Assembly: GCA_019914945.1 (NCBI GenBank)
Contig: CM034108.1
Location: 8,442,001 to 8,506,000 of the forward strand
Length of the DNA stretch: 64,000 bases
Direction of reading: 5' to 3'
DNA from: Typha latifolia
Taxonomy: Eukaryota > Streptophyta > Magnoliopsida > Poales > Typhaceae
Part shown: positions 1 through 11,447 of the stretch, piece by piece
How the letters are laid out: the number at the start of each line of letters is the position of its first letter
How positions within the stretch are numbered: the stretch's first letter is position 1
Program-made: the position numbers and the translations under genes
The notes under the pieces: generated by a model
Told to the model about the DNA's origin: nothing
Databases searched by the model: none
What the model saw: only the letters and a program-made list of their open reading frames with translations

Positions 1-184
1 AGCTAATGTTTTATTGGCAATTCCACCTCATGTACTATTGATAATTGTTGAAGTTTAATTGGTGCTCATGTTTTAAAAATATATTTTTTGATAATATACA
101 TTGCAAATAAATATTTAGAAAATTTTATTACTAAATATATAGCACTAAATTTTAAATATAATATATCTAGTAAGAAAAAGAAAT

Positions 185-1000
185 TGCTGGGTTATAACTC
201 GGCAAACCATCTAACCAAAATGGTGAAGTGATAAAACAATATCGCTTGCTGCCTTATGCCTATTAGCTAGGTTATAACCCTGCAAGGACTGTGCTAATAA
301 AAGGTCGCTTGCTGGGTTACCATTAGCTAGGTTATAACCCTATAAGGACCGTGCTAATAGAATGTCGCTTGCTGGGTTACTATTAGCTAGATTATAACCC
401 AACAAATCCTGTATTTATACCCATATAATTCCGCAAGGACTGTTCTAACAGAATGTCGTTTGTTGGGTTATAATCCAACAAATTCTGTACTTATACATAT
501 TAGCTAGGTTATAACCCCGCAAGGACTGTGCTAATAGAATGTCGCTTGTTGGGTTACCATTAGCTAGGTTATAACCCCGCAAGGATGGTGCTAATAGAAT
601 GCCGCTTACTGGGTTACCATTAGCTAGGTTATAACCTAGCAAATCTTGTACTTATACCTATTAGCTAGGTTGTAACCCTGCAAAGACTATTCTAATAAAA
701 CGTCACTTGCTAGGTTACGATTAGCTGAGTTATAACCCAGCAAATCCTGTACTTATACAGTTATACCCATTAGCTAGGTTATAGCCCCGCAAGAACTATG
801 CTAATAGAATGTTGCTTGTTGGGTTATCATTAGTTAGGTTACAACCCAGCAAATCTTGTACTTGTATCCATTAGCTGGATTATAACAACTCAAGAACTAT
901 GCTAATAGAATGTCACTAGCTGGGTTGTAGCCCACTGCTAATTGAATATGCCGCTTGCTAGATTACAACCAATTAACGAGGTTATAAGTCCGCAAATATA
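185..1000. repeat. Minisatellite, about 60-bp unit, roughly 12 copies
   Basis: Successive units contain TTAGCTAGGTTATAACCC, then GCAAGGACTGTGCTAATAGA and GTCGCTTGCTGGGTTA, at about 60-bp spacing with point differences and some shortened units. The apparent open frame across 445-642 is a by-product of the unit length and encodes the same short peptide repeatedly, so it is not called as a gene. The array sits on the 3' side of POLH exon 1 (that gene is on the minus strand) and could lie in one of its introns. Confidence 0.85.
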
Positions 1001-3201
1001 GAAGCCCACAAACCCTTTGAAGTATGCTCTTAAAACTGCAAAAGACTATTATAAACACTATATAATATTTTTTATATTATAATAATGAATATTATCATGA
1101 AAACAAAAGGGCATTTTTGTACATCAAATTTACATATCACCTATTTCTCTCCAAATCAATATTTTTTTCACTTTTTCATATCACATCACAAATAATAAAT
1201 ACACTCTTAGCCTAATCATAACCAAACACTACACTATCTTAACCTAGTTCAAGGTGTCTAAATCAGGACTAGAGAATGGGGTTAGCTAATTAAGTTCGAA
1301 GCTTAGCCTCAAACCAAACACACCCTAAAAAATTAAGGAATCATGACAAAAAGACCAAGTACAAACAATGAGACTATATTGTTATTTGTGGTCATACAAG
1401 AAAATTAGAGAGCACTCCCCTCTAGAAGTCTAGCAAGGATTTATATTCTAGGCCACATGCTAATGTAGGTAAAAACTGGCACTTCATGTTGTATCTCTAT
1501 CATAATTTGACTAGCACTACTTGATAATGATTTCTTGATTTCTTTGTTCCAAAAAAGTTATATTCTAATTGATCTTCATATGCTTTCCATTATCTAATCT
1601 AAATCAATGAAAGTGCTTCACTTTGTGAATAAAAGCATCCGAAAAGAATCTAGTTTCATCTTCACAATGCATAGAAATGATCAGCTTGTCCTACGGATCA
1701 GGGTTTTGTAGTTGGAAGTCACATTCAAAGAAAAGTAAGTTGGAAGCTTTCATCCTATAAAGCATGGATACTTCATTTGCCTCTCCATACCAGTATCTCA
1801 TATGTATTAAATACCAAATATGGCCCGATACATATCAAATGTGACTAGAGGAGTATCCAAATTTAAAAACAAAAATTCCAATACGCTCTAATACGACAAG
1901 ATACGGCTCTGATATATTTCTTGATCATCAAATCATTTTTATTTTATTCTTTTGTGCATAAAACATATACTTTATATGTACATATAATTATCTAATCCTT
2001 CATGATATTTTGAGGCTTTGTTTATTTGATAATAAATTAAATATATAACTTGAAAGCCATCTAAATATCCAAATTAATTGTCGATTAATAGTTGAATTAG
2101 ATTTCAATATTTCACTAACATTTTGTGTTTCATATCAGTAGTTTTTATAATATCATTCTAAAGTTTTAGGCATATAGATACTAAATATGTAGCTTTCTTT
2201 TCTTTTATCTTATCATTTCTGGGATAATCATTTTTTACTATATAATTGACAACAGATTAAAAATTTATCTATTTATTTATTTATTGGCATATCCATACTA
2301 TATTCATATCCTACTTTTAAGAATTTGTCGCATCCCCGTACCATATCTCTATATCCCCATATCCCGAATCCATATCCGTGCTTCATAGCTTACATCCAAC
2401 TAGTTGGCAAGGTATTTGCAAGTACTCTCTTTTGTTTTCAATGACCAGGAGATATATTTGGATCATCAAATGCTCATTACCTAAACTAAATTTCTAAAGT
2501 TCTTTATCCAAATGTACATATCATGTTTCTATGTCCTTACAAACTTCCTAAAAGAAAAATGAATAGAACTACAAATCATTTAAATGGAAATCGAAAGCCC
2601 TTTGAGTCCTGCGACTTAGTTTGGCCTCCCAAGTCTCAAGAGTTTTGCGGTACTTGGTTAACTAAACCAAATTTCCATTTATTTTAAATATATTTACTGA
2701 GAAATGTAATGAAATCATAACATCCTACAACTCTGATATTAAAGAAAGGGCCTTTTGCATATCACCACCTGAAATTGTGCTTACTACAAAAAAAAAAAAG
2801 TTTTAAAAAGAATTGGTTGTTTTATGAGACAATTGAAAATCGACTCCGCATCATAACGAAAACTTTTGTAGAAAAACTCCAACTATCTCTCTCTCTCTCC
2901 CTCACCCTCTCTCCAAAACCTCGTTGGAAGGTAGCACAGAAGCCACCATGGCCGTCTTTGAACGGAGGCCAAATTGATCACTGCACCACCTCTAGCAGAA
3001 AGATTCGAACAGGAGAGAGGTACAGATGAGAAGAATATTTTCATCAGTAGAGAAGAATATTACATGAAGATTCTGTGCACGCTTTATAAATGCCCAATTT
3101 TTGCACTTTCTTCTCAACATAATTAATGAATTACGAGGTTTTAAGATTACCTATATCCTTCTTTTATTTCTATAACAAAACATTCTTCAAAACCAGAAAA
3201 A

Positions 3202-3232
<31 letters not shown>

Positions 3233-3540
3233 GCTACAAATGAAAACCAATTAAATGAAAAATGACCAAAAGGATAAAACGAAGATAATTCTTGCAGAAA
3301 TTTTTGTTTATTATTGAACTGATAGCAGAAAAGAGACTCGTCCCAAGAATGGGACAGAAACGAAGGAACACTACTAGATTTGCTACTTCAGATTTTAAGA
3401 TTTCGAAAACAAACAGGGATTCCAGTCATCTTCAGAAGCTAACATTTCGGAGCGCGGTAAATATACAAAGAATTGGTGAAATTACGACTAGCATCGAGAT
3501 TTAAGAAGAAAATAGAACAGATTGGGAGCGCATCGAGGTC
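1001..3540. other. AT-rich noncoding sequence, possibly POLH intron 1
   Basis: No convincing gene is visible on either strand. If the POLH exon 1 call is right, this stretch lies immediately downstream of its splice donor and would be intron 1. I looked for the conserved VEQR-type continuation on the minus strand and did not find it, so exon 2 is either beyond the left edge or lost. Around 1230-1330 there are ends resembling plant DNA-transposon termini (AACCAAACACACCCTAAAA type). A (GA)n run lies at 3204-3232. Confidence 0.4.
3204..3232. repeat. (GA)n microsatellite
   Basis: About 14 uninterrupted GA dinucleotides. Confidence 0.9.
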
Positions 3541-3544
3541 GTAC

Positions 3545-3620
3545 CTTGGACATAGAAGCAGTCCATGTCAACGTGAGCGATCACACGGGGTTCTTGCGGC
3601 TCCGGCCGAGCGATCGGCAT
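3545..3620 (-). CDS. POLH: DNA polymerase eta, first coding exon (gene continues past left side)
   Basis: Y-family translesion polymerase, known for accurate bypass of UV-induced pyrimidine dimers in the nucleus. On the minus strand an ATG at 3620-3618 opens 25 codons ending in VIAHVDMDCFYVQ. This is the hallmark N-terminus of plant polymerase eta; the first Asp of VDMD (residue 18 here) is the conserved metal ligand of the family. The exon ends in CAAG followed by GTACGA, a good splice donor in phase 1, which matches the expected Val codon of a following VEQR motif. An in-frame TAG two codons upstream of the ATG fixes the start. Later exons were not found in the remaining 3.5 kb, so only this exon is supported. 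It could be a live gene with a long first intron or an orphan 5' fragment. A solo LTR lies 490 bp upstream. Confidence 0.8.
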
Positions 3621-4106
3621 CTCGCACTAGCGCTCGCTTTCTCGATCTCCTTGCGTCGAAAACCCTTACACTACCGTTCGGAGTCTTACTTGGGAAGCGC
3701 ATGGACCGGCTTCAGACCCAATTCGCGCGCCAAATACCCAAATGGATGCAGGGCAGGCGTAATTGAGAATTCTACTTAAGGAAACATACATTTATTTTAT
3801 CACAATGTTTTCTTATATATATATAGCCCTCTTCATCAAAATTAGAATATTTATATTTCAATTCATCAAAATGTAATATCACATGCTAATCTAATTATCA
3901 ATTTACTCTTAGATATCTATCTCATCAATCTATTTTATATCAAATTAAAAAATGTTTATCATAATTTTATAAAAGATAGACTTTTGCAGTAAAAAAACAC
4001 CTCTATTATGGAATTGACAAAAATAAGCCCCACATTATCGAATTGTAATTTCGGATCTTTTTTATTGATTTACCCCCAATAAATTTTAAAAGACTATCGT
4101 GTCCTA
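3621..4106 (-). promoter_or_regulatory. Presumed 5' UTR and proximal promoter of POLH
   Basis: The first 150 bp upstream of the POLH ATG are GC-richer than the surroundings, as for a 5' UTR. Beyond about 3780 the sequence turns AT-rich, with an ATATATATATAG stretch near 3815. The interval ends at the TSD of the S1 solo LTR, so any regulatory DNA farther upstream has been displaced by 9.1 kb of nested retroelements. No defined promoter element is certain. Confidence 0.4.
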
Positions 4107-5216
4107 AAACTGTAACACCCACAAGCCCTAAACACGTGCATGGCACGAGCCCACATGGCACATGCGTAGCACCTAACCATTTGGTTAGTTACTAACAATC
4201 AAATAAATTTGTATCAACATCATAATTTTATCCACAGTATCTAAACTGAGAATAATTCAAGTCTAACTGTCAACAGCATACAGATAACTCTACTTGGGCC
4301 CCACATAGGCCACAATATATCATCAAGAGCTTTTCACAACTACATATACACAACAGTGGTATATACATAATTATACAAGTACAAAGTCACCTGCTAGAAT
4401 ATAAGACAAGGATAAAGACACACTTTGGAGGATATCCATTAATTCATCAGATAAGATAAGTCATCTAGCATATAACGCTAACCACACTCTACTCTTCACC
4501 CAATAGTAAGATCTATAAGGGAGTATCCTACTCCACTTGTTCACCTGGATTTTTAGAAAAGAGAAAACAAAACGAGTTATGAGCTAATGGCTCAGTGAAT
4601 AGACCTTACCCCGAATCAGTGAAGTCAAACAAAGAGTAACTGATGTACTGATAATATAAATCAGAAAAAGCATTATGTCATAAATGAGTATATAAATGTA
4701 TCATCAATAATATATAAATGAAATATAGATAACATGTCATAACTGATAAAAGTATTAATCCTCGACAATAAGTAAACAAATCTTCTTGTCATACTATCAT
4801 AACTCTATCTCAAATATAGCACACATGATGCATGCCGACCATGTCATAAAATCAAATGCAATGGTGTATAAATTATGAAAATTACTCAATACTTATATAA
4901 GATTCCCAATATCACAATCATCACCGACATCTTGGTATAACACCATCATACTAGACCACACAATCAACACCTGGTACCCGGTCTCAATATCATGTCTAAA
5001 GGCTCAGAGCATACTCCGTCACTCGCAAGAGTATCTCAAATATAATCATACCCCGCCACCTGCTAAGGTATCAACATCTATCTAGACCGGGCACCCTCCT
5101 AGCTTATAAAAATCTCATAAGGATAACTCGCCACATATGCCCTAGCAAACGACATGTGCCCGAATGTTTGTTGCACACACAGACTAACGATCTCGGACAT
5201 AAGGCCAACAGGATTG

Positions 5217-6933
5217 TGATACACTTAGTTAGGATCTTTTCTTATTGCATTAGTTGTTTATTTTTATTAAAATAAAATTTCTATTAGTCGCGTTCGAACA
5301 CAGATGGGGTCGCGCTCGAATGCCCTTGCGAACGCCTGCATCAGGTTCGCATATACAGAGAACGCATATTGTGCATTCGAACGCAATCAGGCGAGTTCGA
5401 ACACCCGAGTTCTAATACGATTCGGACTTCATCGATGTCGTCTCGAGCATGGATACACTTTAGGGGTGTCTTTGTCTCTTGTTTTAGTGTTTAATTCTTA
5501 AAAAAATAAATTTTCTTTATGTCACGTTCGAACGCGGGTGGAGTGCGTTCGAACGCGGTTGTGAACACCTACATCATGTTCGCACATCCAGAGAGTGCAA
5601 ATTGTGCGTTCGAACACGATCGGGCGCGTTCGAACGCGGTTGGCAAAAATGCACTGTTTAGGGTTAATTTTGAATTATTGGTTAGCCTCTAAAGGTGTGG
5701 ATAGAAACCATAGAGTCATTATTGATGAATTAAGTTTTTGCCTTGCCTCCTTCGTCTTCTTCGCTCCCGTTCTCTAGGTCCCCGACAATGCTGCTTCTAA
5801 CCTCTCTCGACTGGCCAATCACCCTAGTCCCTTAGGGGTGGCCCTTTCCTCCCCCTTCTTCCAATTTATCCAACACTTGCCCTAACCCTTCTTCCGTCAA
5901 CCATAACCCTTCCACCACCACTTTTCACCCATGCCACCTAATAAACGCTAGTCCACCACCAACCATCATCATCTAGGATCTCGTACCTCCATCCACAGAT
6001 CCTAATCAGACCCCCTGATTTTTGTCCACTAATTGGACGATATCTCGAGATCCCTACATCTAATTCACCTAAAATTGATTTGTTGGAAAGCTCTTTTCCG
6101 AGGCTACAACATAATAAAAATTTCACGTCAATCCAACAGCGGCATTTTTTGAGATCTATTTACAAAATTCCGTGCCAAATCTAGTCTAGATCTAAAAATC
6201 GAAAGAGATCGAACCTTAGCCTAAAGGGGAGATCGTATCACGTTCGAACGCCTGCATCACATTCACACATACAAAGAATGTCTTTTAGTGCGTTCGAACG
6301 CGATCGAGCATGTTCGAACACGATCGGCAGGAATCCTCTAGAATTAGGGTTACATATTATTTTAGGACTTATTGGCTAGCCTCTATAAATATGTGGATGG
6401 CAGCCAACTTTATTATGCTATTGGAATATTGATTTCTTGCCTCTCTATCATCTATCTACCTAATCTCCCTCCTCCCTCTTCACCATCTTTCCACCTCTAT
6501 CGTTGGCAAGGTTTCTCCTAACTTCTAACCACCCCTCTTTTTTAGGATCTCGACCATTTCGTTCCCTTCATCTATATCCCTTAATCACATCCACTATCCA
6601 TCTTCATCCATACCCATCCATAACCCTAACATCCACTCTATCCATCACCACCACCATCACCCACATTATTCCATGTTTTTGTCCCTACTATATTTTGAAT
6701 ATGCAAAGGGCGTAAATACAAAAGTTGTAGATCAGGAAGTTACGAATCTAACCTAATTGGTTTTGTAATTTTCTTACTATAGAAGAATATTTGAAGAATA
6801 TTTTCCCACGATTATGCGGACTGATTTCTATAAAATATTCATATCTTGAAGGAATAGTTGCGTAGCTTATCTTTGGTTCCAGATCTTATCAAATTGGTAT
6901 TAGAGCTTATCAAATTGGTATCAGAGCCTAACA
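5217..6933 (+). repeat. G1 5' LTR (F1 family, about 0.89 kb net)
   Basis: It begins TGATACACTTAG and ends CCTAACA, two bases before the PBS. It resembles F1 copies at 25372-26171 (minus) and 48437 onward. Upstream of a TATA-like CTCTATAAAT near 6384 it carries a cluster of TTCGAA palindromes. The last 60 bp contain two PBS-like 12-mers (6895-6906 with one mismatch, 6916-6927 perfect). It is interrupted by an F2 solo LTR at 5413-6240. Confidence 0.75.
5413..6240 (+). mobile_element. F2-family solo LTR nested inside the G1 LTR
   Basis: It starts TAATACGATTCGGACTTC (a TG to TA change from the family start) and ends GATCGTATCA, matching the start and end of the F2 LTRs at 58668-59737. The flanks are AGTTC on the left and CGTTC on the right, a 5-bp TSD with one substitution. 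The insertion point lies inside a GTTCGAACG palindrome of the host LTR. It carries its own TTCGAA cluster (5523-5640) and a TATA-like CTCTAAAGG at about 5690. No coding capacity. Confidence 0.75.
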
Positions 6934-6935
6934 AG

Positions 6936-6947
6936 TGGTATCAGAGC
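6936..6947 (+). promoter_or_regulatory. Primer binding site of G1 (initiator-Met tRNA)
   Basis: TGGTATCAGAGC is complementary to the 3' end of plant initiator methionine tRNA, the standard primer of many plant LTR elements. It lies two bases after the LTR end CCTAACA. Two further near-identical 12-mers precede it at 20-bp spacing inside the LTR tail. Confidence 0.85.
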
Positions 6948-7008
6948 AGGCAAACCCAGACCTCCATTAATGATAAAAACAAGGAAGATGACATGAACAA
7001 GGAGACCT

Positions 7009-7281
7009 ATGGAGAGCACACCGACAATGGAAGACTCAATCCACGATGACCCTAACCGTGAGGCCGATTCTTTTGGAGCCACAAGAGGACCGAGTCAACC
7101 AACGTCCATGAGTGCAAATATGGATGAACTTAGGGACAAGTTCTATACATTGATGCATAGAGTCGACTCAATTCAAAAGAATCACAATGATTTCAAGGAA
7201 TATGTTATGAACCGATTTGATTCGACATCTCCTCGATGGCAATCGGAGTTTCAAGAAGGACCAATGGTGGGACCTCATTGA
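7009..7281 (+). pseudogene. G1 gag N-terminal fragment
   Basis: The frame encodes about 90 residues starting MESTPTMEDS and including MDELRDKFYTLMHRVDSIQ, a helical segment typical of the region ahead of the Ty3 gag domain. Its position just after the PBS supports this. The central gag domain and zinc knuckle are missing, because an S-family LTR begins 120 bp downstream and the sequence resumes in protease. Confidence 0.55.
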
Positions 7282-7397
7282 ACAGATACCCCACAGGTCC
7301 AGATGCGTCATGCGAGTATCAATGATCCCCTCTTATCTATGCCTACAAATCATTCCCCACCTCCGTTGCAATACCCAAGACCGGTGGTGGTGGAACC

Positions 7398-9498
7398 TGT
7401 AATAACAACAACAACAATAATAATAATAATAATAATAATAATAACTTAGAAAAAATAAATAATAATAATAATAATGTATAGATTAAATATAAAACAGTGA
7501 CAAAAAGAAAGAAATAAAAAAATAATTTGGTGTTGCATGGCACGAGCTCGTGCCATGCAACTTGTGGGCGCATGTTGAGGGCACCACGTGCGCGCACAAC
7601 CGCCAGCCTGGTCAATCGGGCCGGGTCAACTGGCTGCGGTGGGCCTCGCCGCCGCCCTTCCCCCTCCTTCACCACCTCTCTCTCTCTCCCTCTCTTTCGA
7701 TCTCTCGCTCTCACTTATTCTCTCTCTCTCTCTCTCTCTCTCTCAACCACCTCTCTCTCTCGAGCTCTCTCTTTCTCTCCTTCTCTTATTGACGTCGGCT
7801 GCGCCGCTGTCGCCGTCGTCGCCGCCGCCAATACCGCCGAGGTGAGCCTCCCTCTCTTCCCTTTTCTTCTTCTTCTTCTTCTTCTTCTTCTTCTTCTTCT
7901 TCTTCTTCTTCTTCTTCTTCTTCTTCTTCTTCTTCTTCTTCTTCTTCTTCTTCTTCTTCTTCTTCTCTTCATCTAAATTAGATTTTTAGTTTAAATTTTC
8001 AAGAATAGATATATTTAGATAAGTGTAATTAGTGTAATTTTAGTTAATTATAATTATAAATATTTGTACATAAATATATTTTTAACTTCCTATATTTTTA
8101 TTAGATTAATATATGTATTTATAATTAGGTATGTATATATATATATATATACAACTTATTATACATTATTATGTATGTAATATAATAGTAGGCTTACTTA
8201 ATGTTTATATTACATGATTAAGTAAATGTTATTTTATATGCAACTCTTAATTTGTTTAGTAAGGGTAGTAGTGAAAAAATAATTAAAGTATAATTATATA
8301 ATATTATATAATATAGGTGCTTGTATTTTAAATTATATTATTGTACATGTAGCTCTTTTAAGTTTTGTTTTTCATCAAAAGAGATTGACTATTATATACT
8401 TAATATATAATTAGCAAACTATGGTTTTATAAATAAATCTACAATTAGAATAATAACATATTAATATTATTATAATTAAATATATGATATAGATCAAATT
8501 ATTTAATAAAAACAAAAGAAGAAATTTTAAACTTAATAGATCATCATATGTTAAACAAATAGATCCCAATTGGATAAATAACTAACTTTACATTATTTAA
8601 ATATTTTTAGATCCCGAACCCCCTTATGTGAGACCCTGTGGACCTGACGATGAGTTGATCATTGATATACCCTTAGCGTATGGCATGGCATGATTACTTT
8701 CTTCTAAAATACCCTTAGCGTATGGCAGAGTATGATTTATCTATAGAGATACCCTTAGCGTATGACAGGGTATGATTTATCTACAGAGATACTCTTAGTG
8801 TATGACAGGGTACGCTCTGAGCTTGTGACATAATGTATATCGAGTTTGGGGCCGGGTACTATAGTCCAGCATAGTGGATAATATTCAGAGTTGAGACGGA
8901 TGATTATGATAGTGAGAGATATGTGGATTATATCTAGCTCTCACATATACAATTATCTAGTGGTTGGCATGCATCATACATCATCATTGATGTGACTAGT
9001 ATCATTCGATCATAATTATTATACATGATATGTTGTTATATTCGGTGATGTTATATGGTAATTTCATCATGTGATATATTTTTTGGTTGAGGATATAATA
9101 TGCTCATTCATGAGAATTGATTTTATTCATATATATGTCATTGAGGGTGCATATATACATGCTCATACATGGCATTATATTGTTTTTTGATTCATATTAT
9201 CCAGTACATGATTTACTCTCTATTTGGCATCACTGATTCGGGGTAAGGTCTATTCACTAAGCCTTTTGCTCATGACTCTTCTTATTTTTTTTCTAACCCC
9301 CATAAATAATATGGTACGTGATACCGACTTGAGATATTTTGAGGAGATATTTTAGAAAGATGAGGTGAGCTATAGACACGAGATAGTATAGAAGATAGTT
9401 TAATCAGATATTGAGTTGTACCATTATTTTATTTTTGTACTTCATTATATAGATGATAATTAGTATAATACAAGTTAGATTATAGTGTACTCTTGTAT
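7398..9498 (+). mobile_element. S2: S-family LTR inserted in G1, 3'-truncated
   Basis: It begins TGTAATAACAAC and follows the S6 copy through the CT/TTC tracts and the AT-rich centre. Homology ends at GTACTCTTGTAT about 9498, some 300 bp short of a complete LTR. It contains a 28-bp perfect palindrome (7533-7560), long CT and TTC microsatellites (7676-7975), and four roughly 48-bp units around ATACCCTTAGCGTATG (8660-8815). The poly-Leu and poly-Arg ORFs here are microsatellite products. No TSD could be recognised because the right end is lost. Confidence 0.7.
7676..7975. repeat. (CT)n and (TTC)n microsatellites in S2
   Basis: CT runs at about 7676-7780 and a long nearly pure TTC run at about 7866-7965. 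Equivalent tracts occur in the other S copies at 12650-12720, 14465-14880 and 30657-31035, so this is an expansion-prone segment of the LTR family. Confidence 0.9.
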
Positions 9499-9506
9499 CA
9501 CGAAGA

Positions 9507-9734
9507 TTGAGATTGAGATTGGATGCCAAACCGACCACGGGATTTGACGTTTCTATTAGAGATAGCACGAAGCTTAAGATAGAGAGCTTGTGTTGCCGGG
9601 TCGGTATATGGGTGCAAGGACACGAAATTATTATGGACTTGTATCTGTTGGCGCTGCGAGGAGCGGACATTATCCTTGGTACTCAGTGGTTACAGAGTTT
9701 GGGACCCATCACATTTGATTTCCAAAGCATGTGA
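9507..9734 (+). pseudogene. G1 aspartic protease, C-terminal part
   Basis: The frame includes LALRGADIILGTQWLQSLG and PITFDF, the conserved C-terminal segment of Ty3 retropepsins also present intact in G4 and G6. The catalytic DTGS segment is absent, removed together with the gag C-terminus at the S2 junction. Confidence 0.75.
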
Positions 9735-9823
9735 ATGAAATTTAAACAAGTAAACAAAGATGTGCAGCTTGATGGCGTTCGATCTTTGTCGATTCCTGCG
9801 ATGCAGCCTATGGTGGGGTTGCC

Positions 9824-10600
9824 TTGTTGTATGATTTGACCTATCTTCTTCAGTTAGGACTAGCAAGAGATGAGCCTCAAACAAGTTTAGGTACTACCAT
9901 TGAATTGTCTAATTTATTAGATAACTTTTCTAGACTATTTGAGGAGCCACAGGAGTTGCCACCGAGAAGAGCGGCAGACCATCGCATAGAGATTGTACCC
10001 GGGGTTGCACCGACGAATGTGAGGCCATATAGGTATCCACATGTGCAAAAAGAAGTTATCTCAAAGATGGTAACCGAGATGTTGAAGAAGGACTCTTTTA
10101 AATGGACGGATGAAGCCACTATAGCCTTTGAAAAACTAAAAACAACAATGACGATGACACCCATTCTAGCACTACCTGACTTCACCAAAGAGTTCATAGT
10201 GGAATGTGATACGTCGGGTGTTAGCATAGGAGTTGTAATAATGCAAGGAGGATGTCCCATAACCTTTCTTAGTAAGGCTTTGTCATAAAAATCTCAACAA
10301 TTATGAACTTATGAGAGAGAGATGTTAGCAATTTTGCATGCGGTGATAAAATGGAGGCCTTATTTGATCGGTAGATGATTCATTATCCAAACTAATCAAA
10401 GGAGCATTTCATACTTTATGGGACAACGCATACATACTCCGGCACAACAGAGATGGGTTACAAAATTGTTGGGATATGATTATGAAATCCAATATAAAAA
10501 GAGAATGGAAAATAGAGCGGCGGATGCACTACCGCGCCAATCCGATACCACCGACTTGCAGCCTATTCTTTTCCTACCTTTCCCTTCCTTGACAAGCTGA
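9824..10600 (+). pseudogene. G1 reverse transcriptase / RNase H remnant
   Basis: The first part reads through LFEEPQELPPRRAADHRIE and RPYRYPHVQKEVI, the N-terminal part of Ty3 reverse transcriptase. After EMLKK it jumps to DSFKWTDEATIAFEKLK, which follows the polymerase core. About 200 residues containing the YxDD catalytic site are deleted in frame. RNase H follows with TYEREMLAILHAVIKWRPYL, a stop codon, and QRWVTKLLGYDYEIQYK. The intact order can be seen in the G2 copy at 26586-27240. Nonfunctional. Confidence 0.8.
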
Positions 10601-10652
10601 GGTATATGCATGTACATTTGACCCAGATATTTTGAGATTGTTGTAGGAGGTA

Positions 10653-10890
10653 ATGGATGATCTGGAGCGCCATCCAAAATTGGAAAATCGAGGCGGTTTG
10701 CTGCTAGACCGCGGATGCATTCGAGTGCTCGCACATGATGGATTGCGGCAAAAAATATTAGAGCACTTCCATCATACTCCAGAGGCTGGTCATGAGGGTG
10801 TCTTGAGAACTTATAGGAGGATATCTCAGAGGTGCATGTGGCCAGGATTGAGGCGGGATGTGAGGAGTTTTGTCCGTACTTGTGAACTTC
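10653..10890 (+). pseudogene. G1 integrase zinc-binding (HHCC) domain fragment
   Basis: HFHHTPEAGHEGVLRTYRR and WPGLRRDVRSFVRTC match the HHCC domain of Ty3 integrase. At about 10890 the coding homology stops abruptly and F1 LTR sequence begins, so the catalytic core, C-terminus and chromodomain are deleted. Confidence 0.8.
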
Positions 10891-11447
10891 ATTATGTGGA
10901 TGGCAGCCAACTTCATTATGCTATTGGAATATTGATTTCTTGCCTCTTTATCATCTATCTATCCTAATCTCCCTACTTCGTCTTCACCATCCTTCCACCT
11001 CTACCATTGGCAAGATTTCTCCTAACTTCTAATCTCCCTCGACTGTCTAGCCACCCCTCTTCTTTGGAATCTCGACCACTTCGTTCCCTTCGTCTATATC
11101 CCTTAATCACATCCACCATCCATCTTCATCTCCATACCCATCCATAACCCTAACATCCACTCCACCCGTCACCACCACCATCACCCACGTTATTCTATGT
11201 TTTAGTCCCTGCTATAGTTCAAATCTACAAAGGGCATAAATAGGAAATCAGGAAGTTACGGATCTAACCCAATTGATTTCGTAATTTTTTGACTATAGGA
11301 GAATATCTGATGAATATTTTTCCATGGTTATGCGGACTGATTCCTATAATACATTCATATCTTGAAGGAATAGTTGCGTAGCTTATCTTTGGTTCCAGAT
11401 CTTATCAAATTGATATTAGAGCTTATCAAATTGGTATCAGAGCCTAA
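10891..11447 (+). repeat. G1 3' LTR, 5'-truncated
   Basis: It aligns with the last 540 bp of the 5' LTR (about 6390-6933), from GTGGATGGCAGCCAAC to AGAGCCTAA, including the PBS-like 12-mer at 11432-11443. The U3 part with the TTCGAA cluster and TATA box is missing, deleted together with the end of pol. Confidence 0.75.

Noticed and set aside
185..1000. CRISPR-like repeat array
   Set aside because: Units are directly adjacent and diverged without unique spacers, and the sequence is a plant genome.
2775..3029. Small protein-coding gene
   Set aside because: Low-complexity Ser/Leu from a CT tract, no recognisable domain, no splice context.
7343..7976. Long overlapping ORFs on both strands (poly-Leu, poly-Arg)
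   Set aside because: They are translations of CT and TTC microsatellites in an S LTR. The same applies to 12459-13190, 14651-14936 and 30520-31138.
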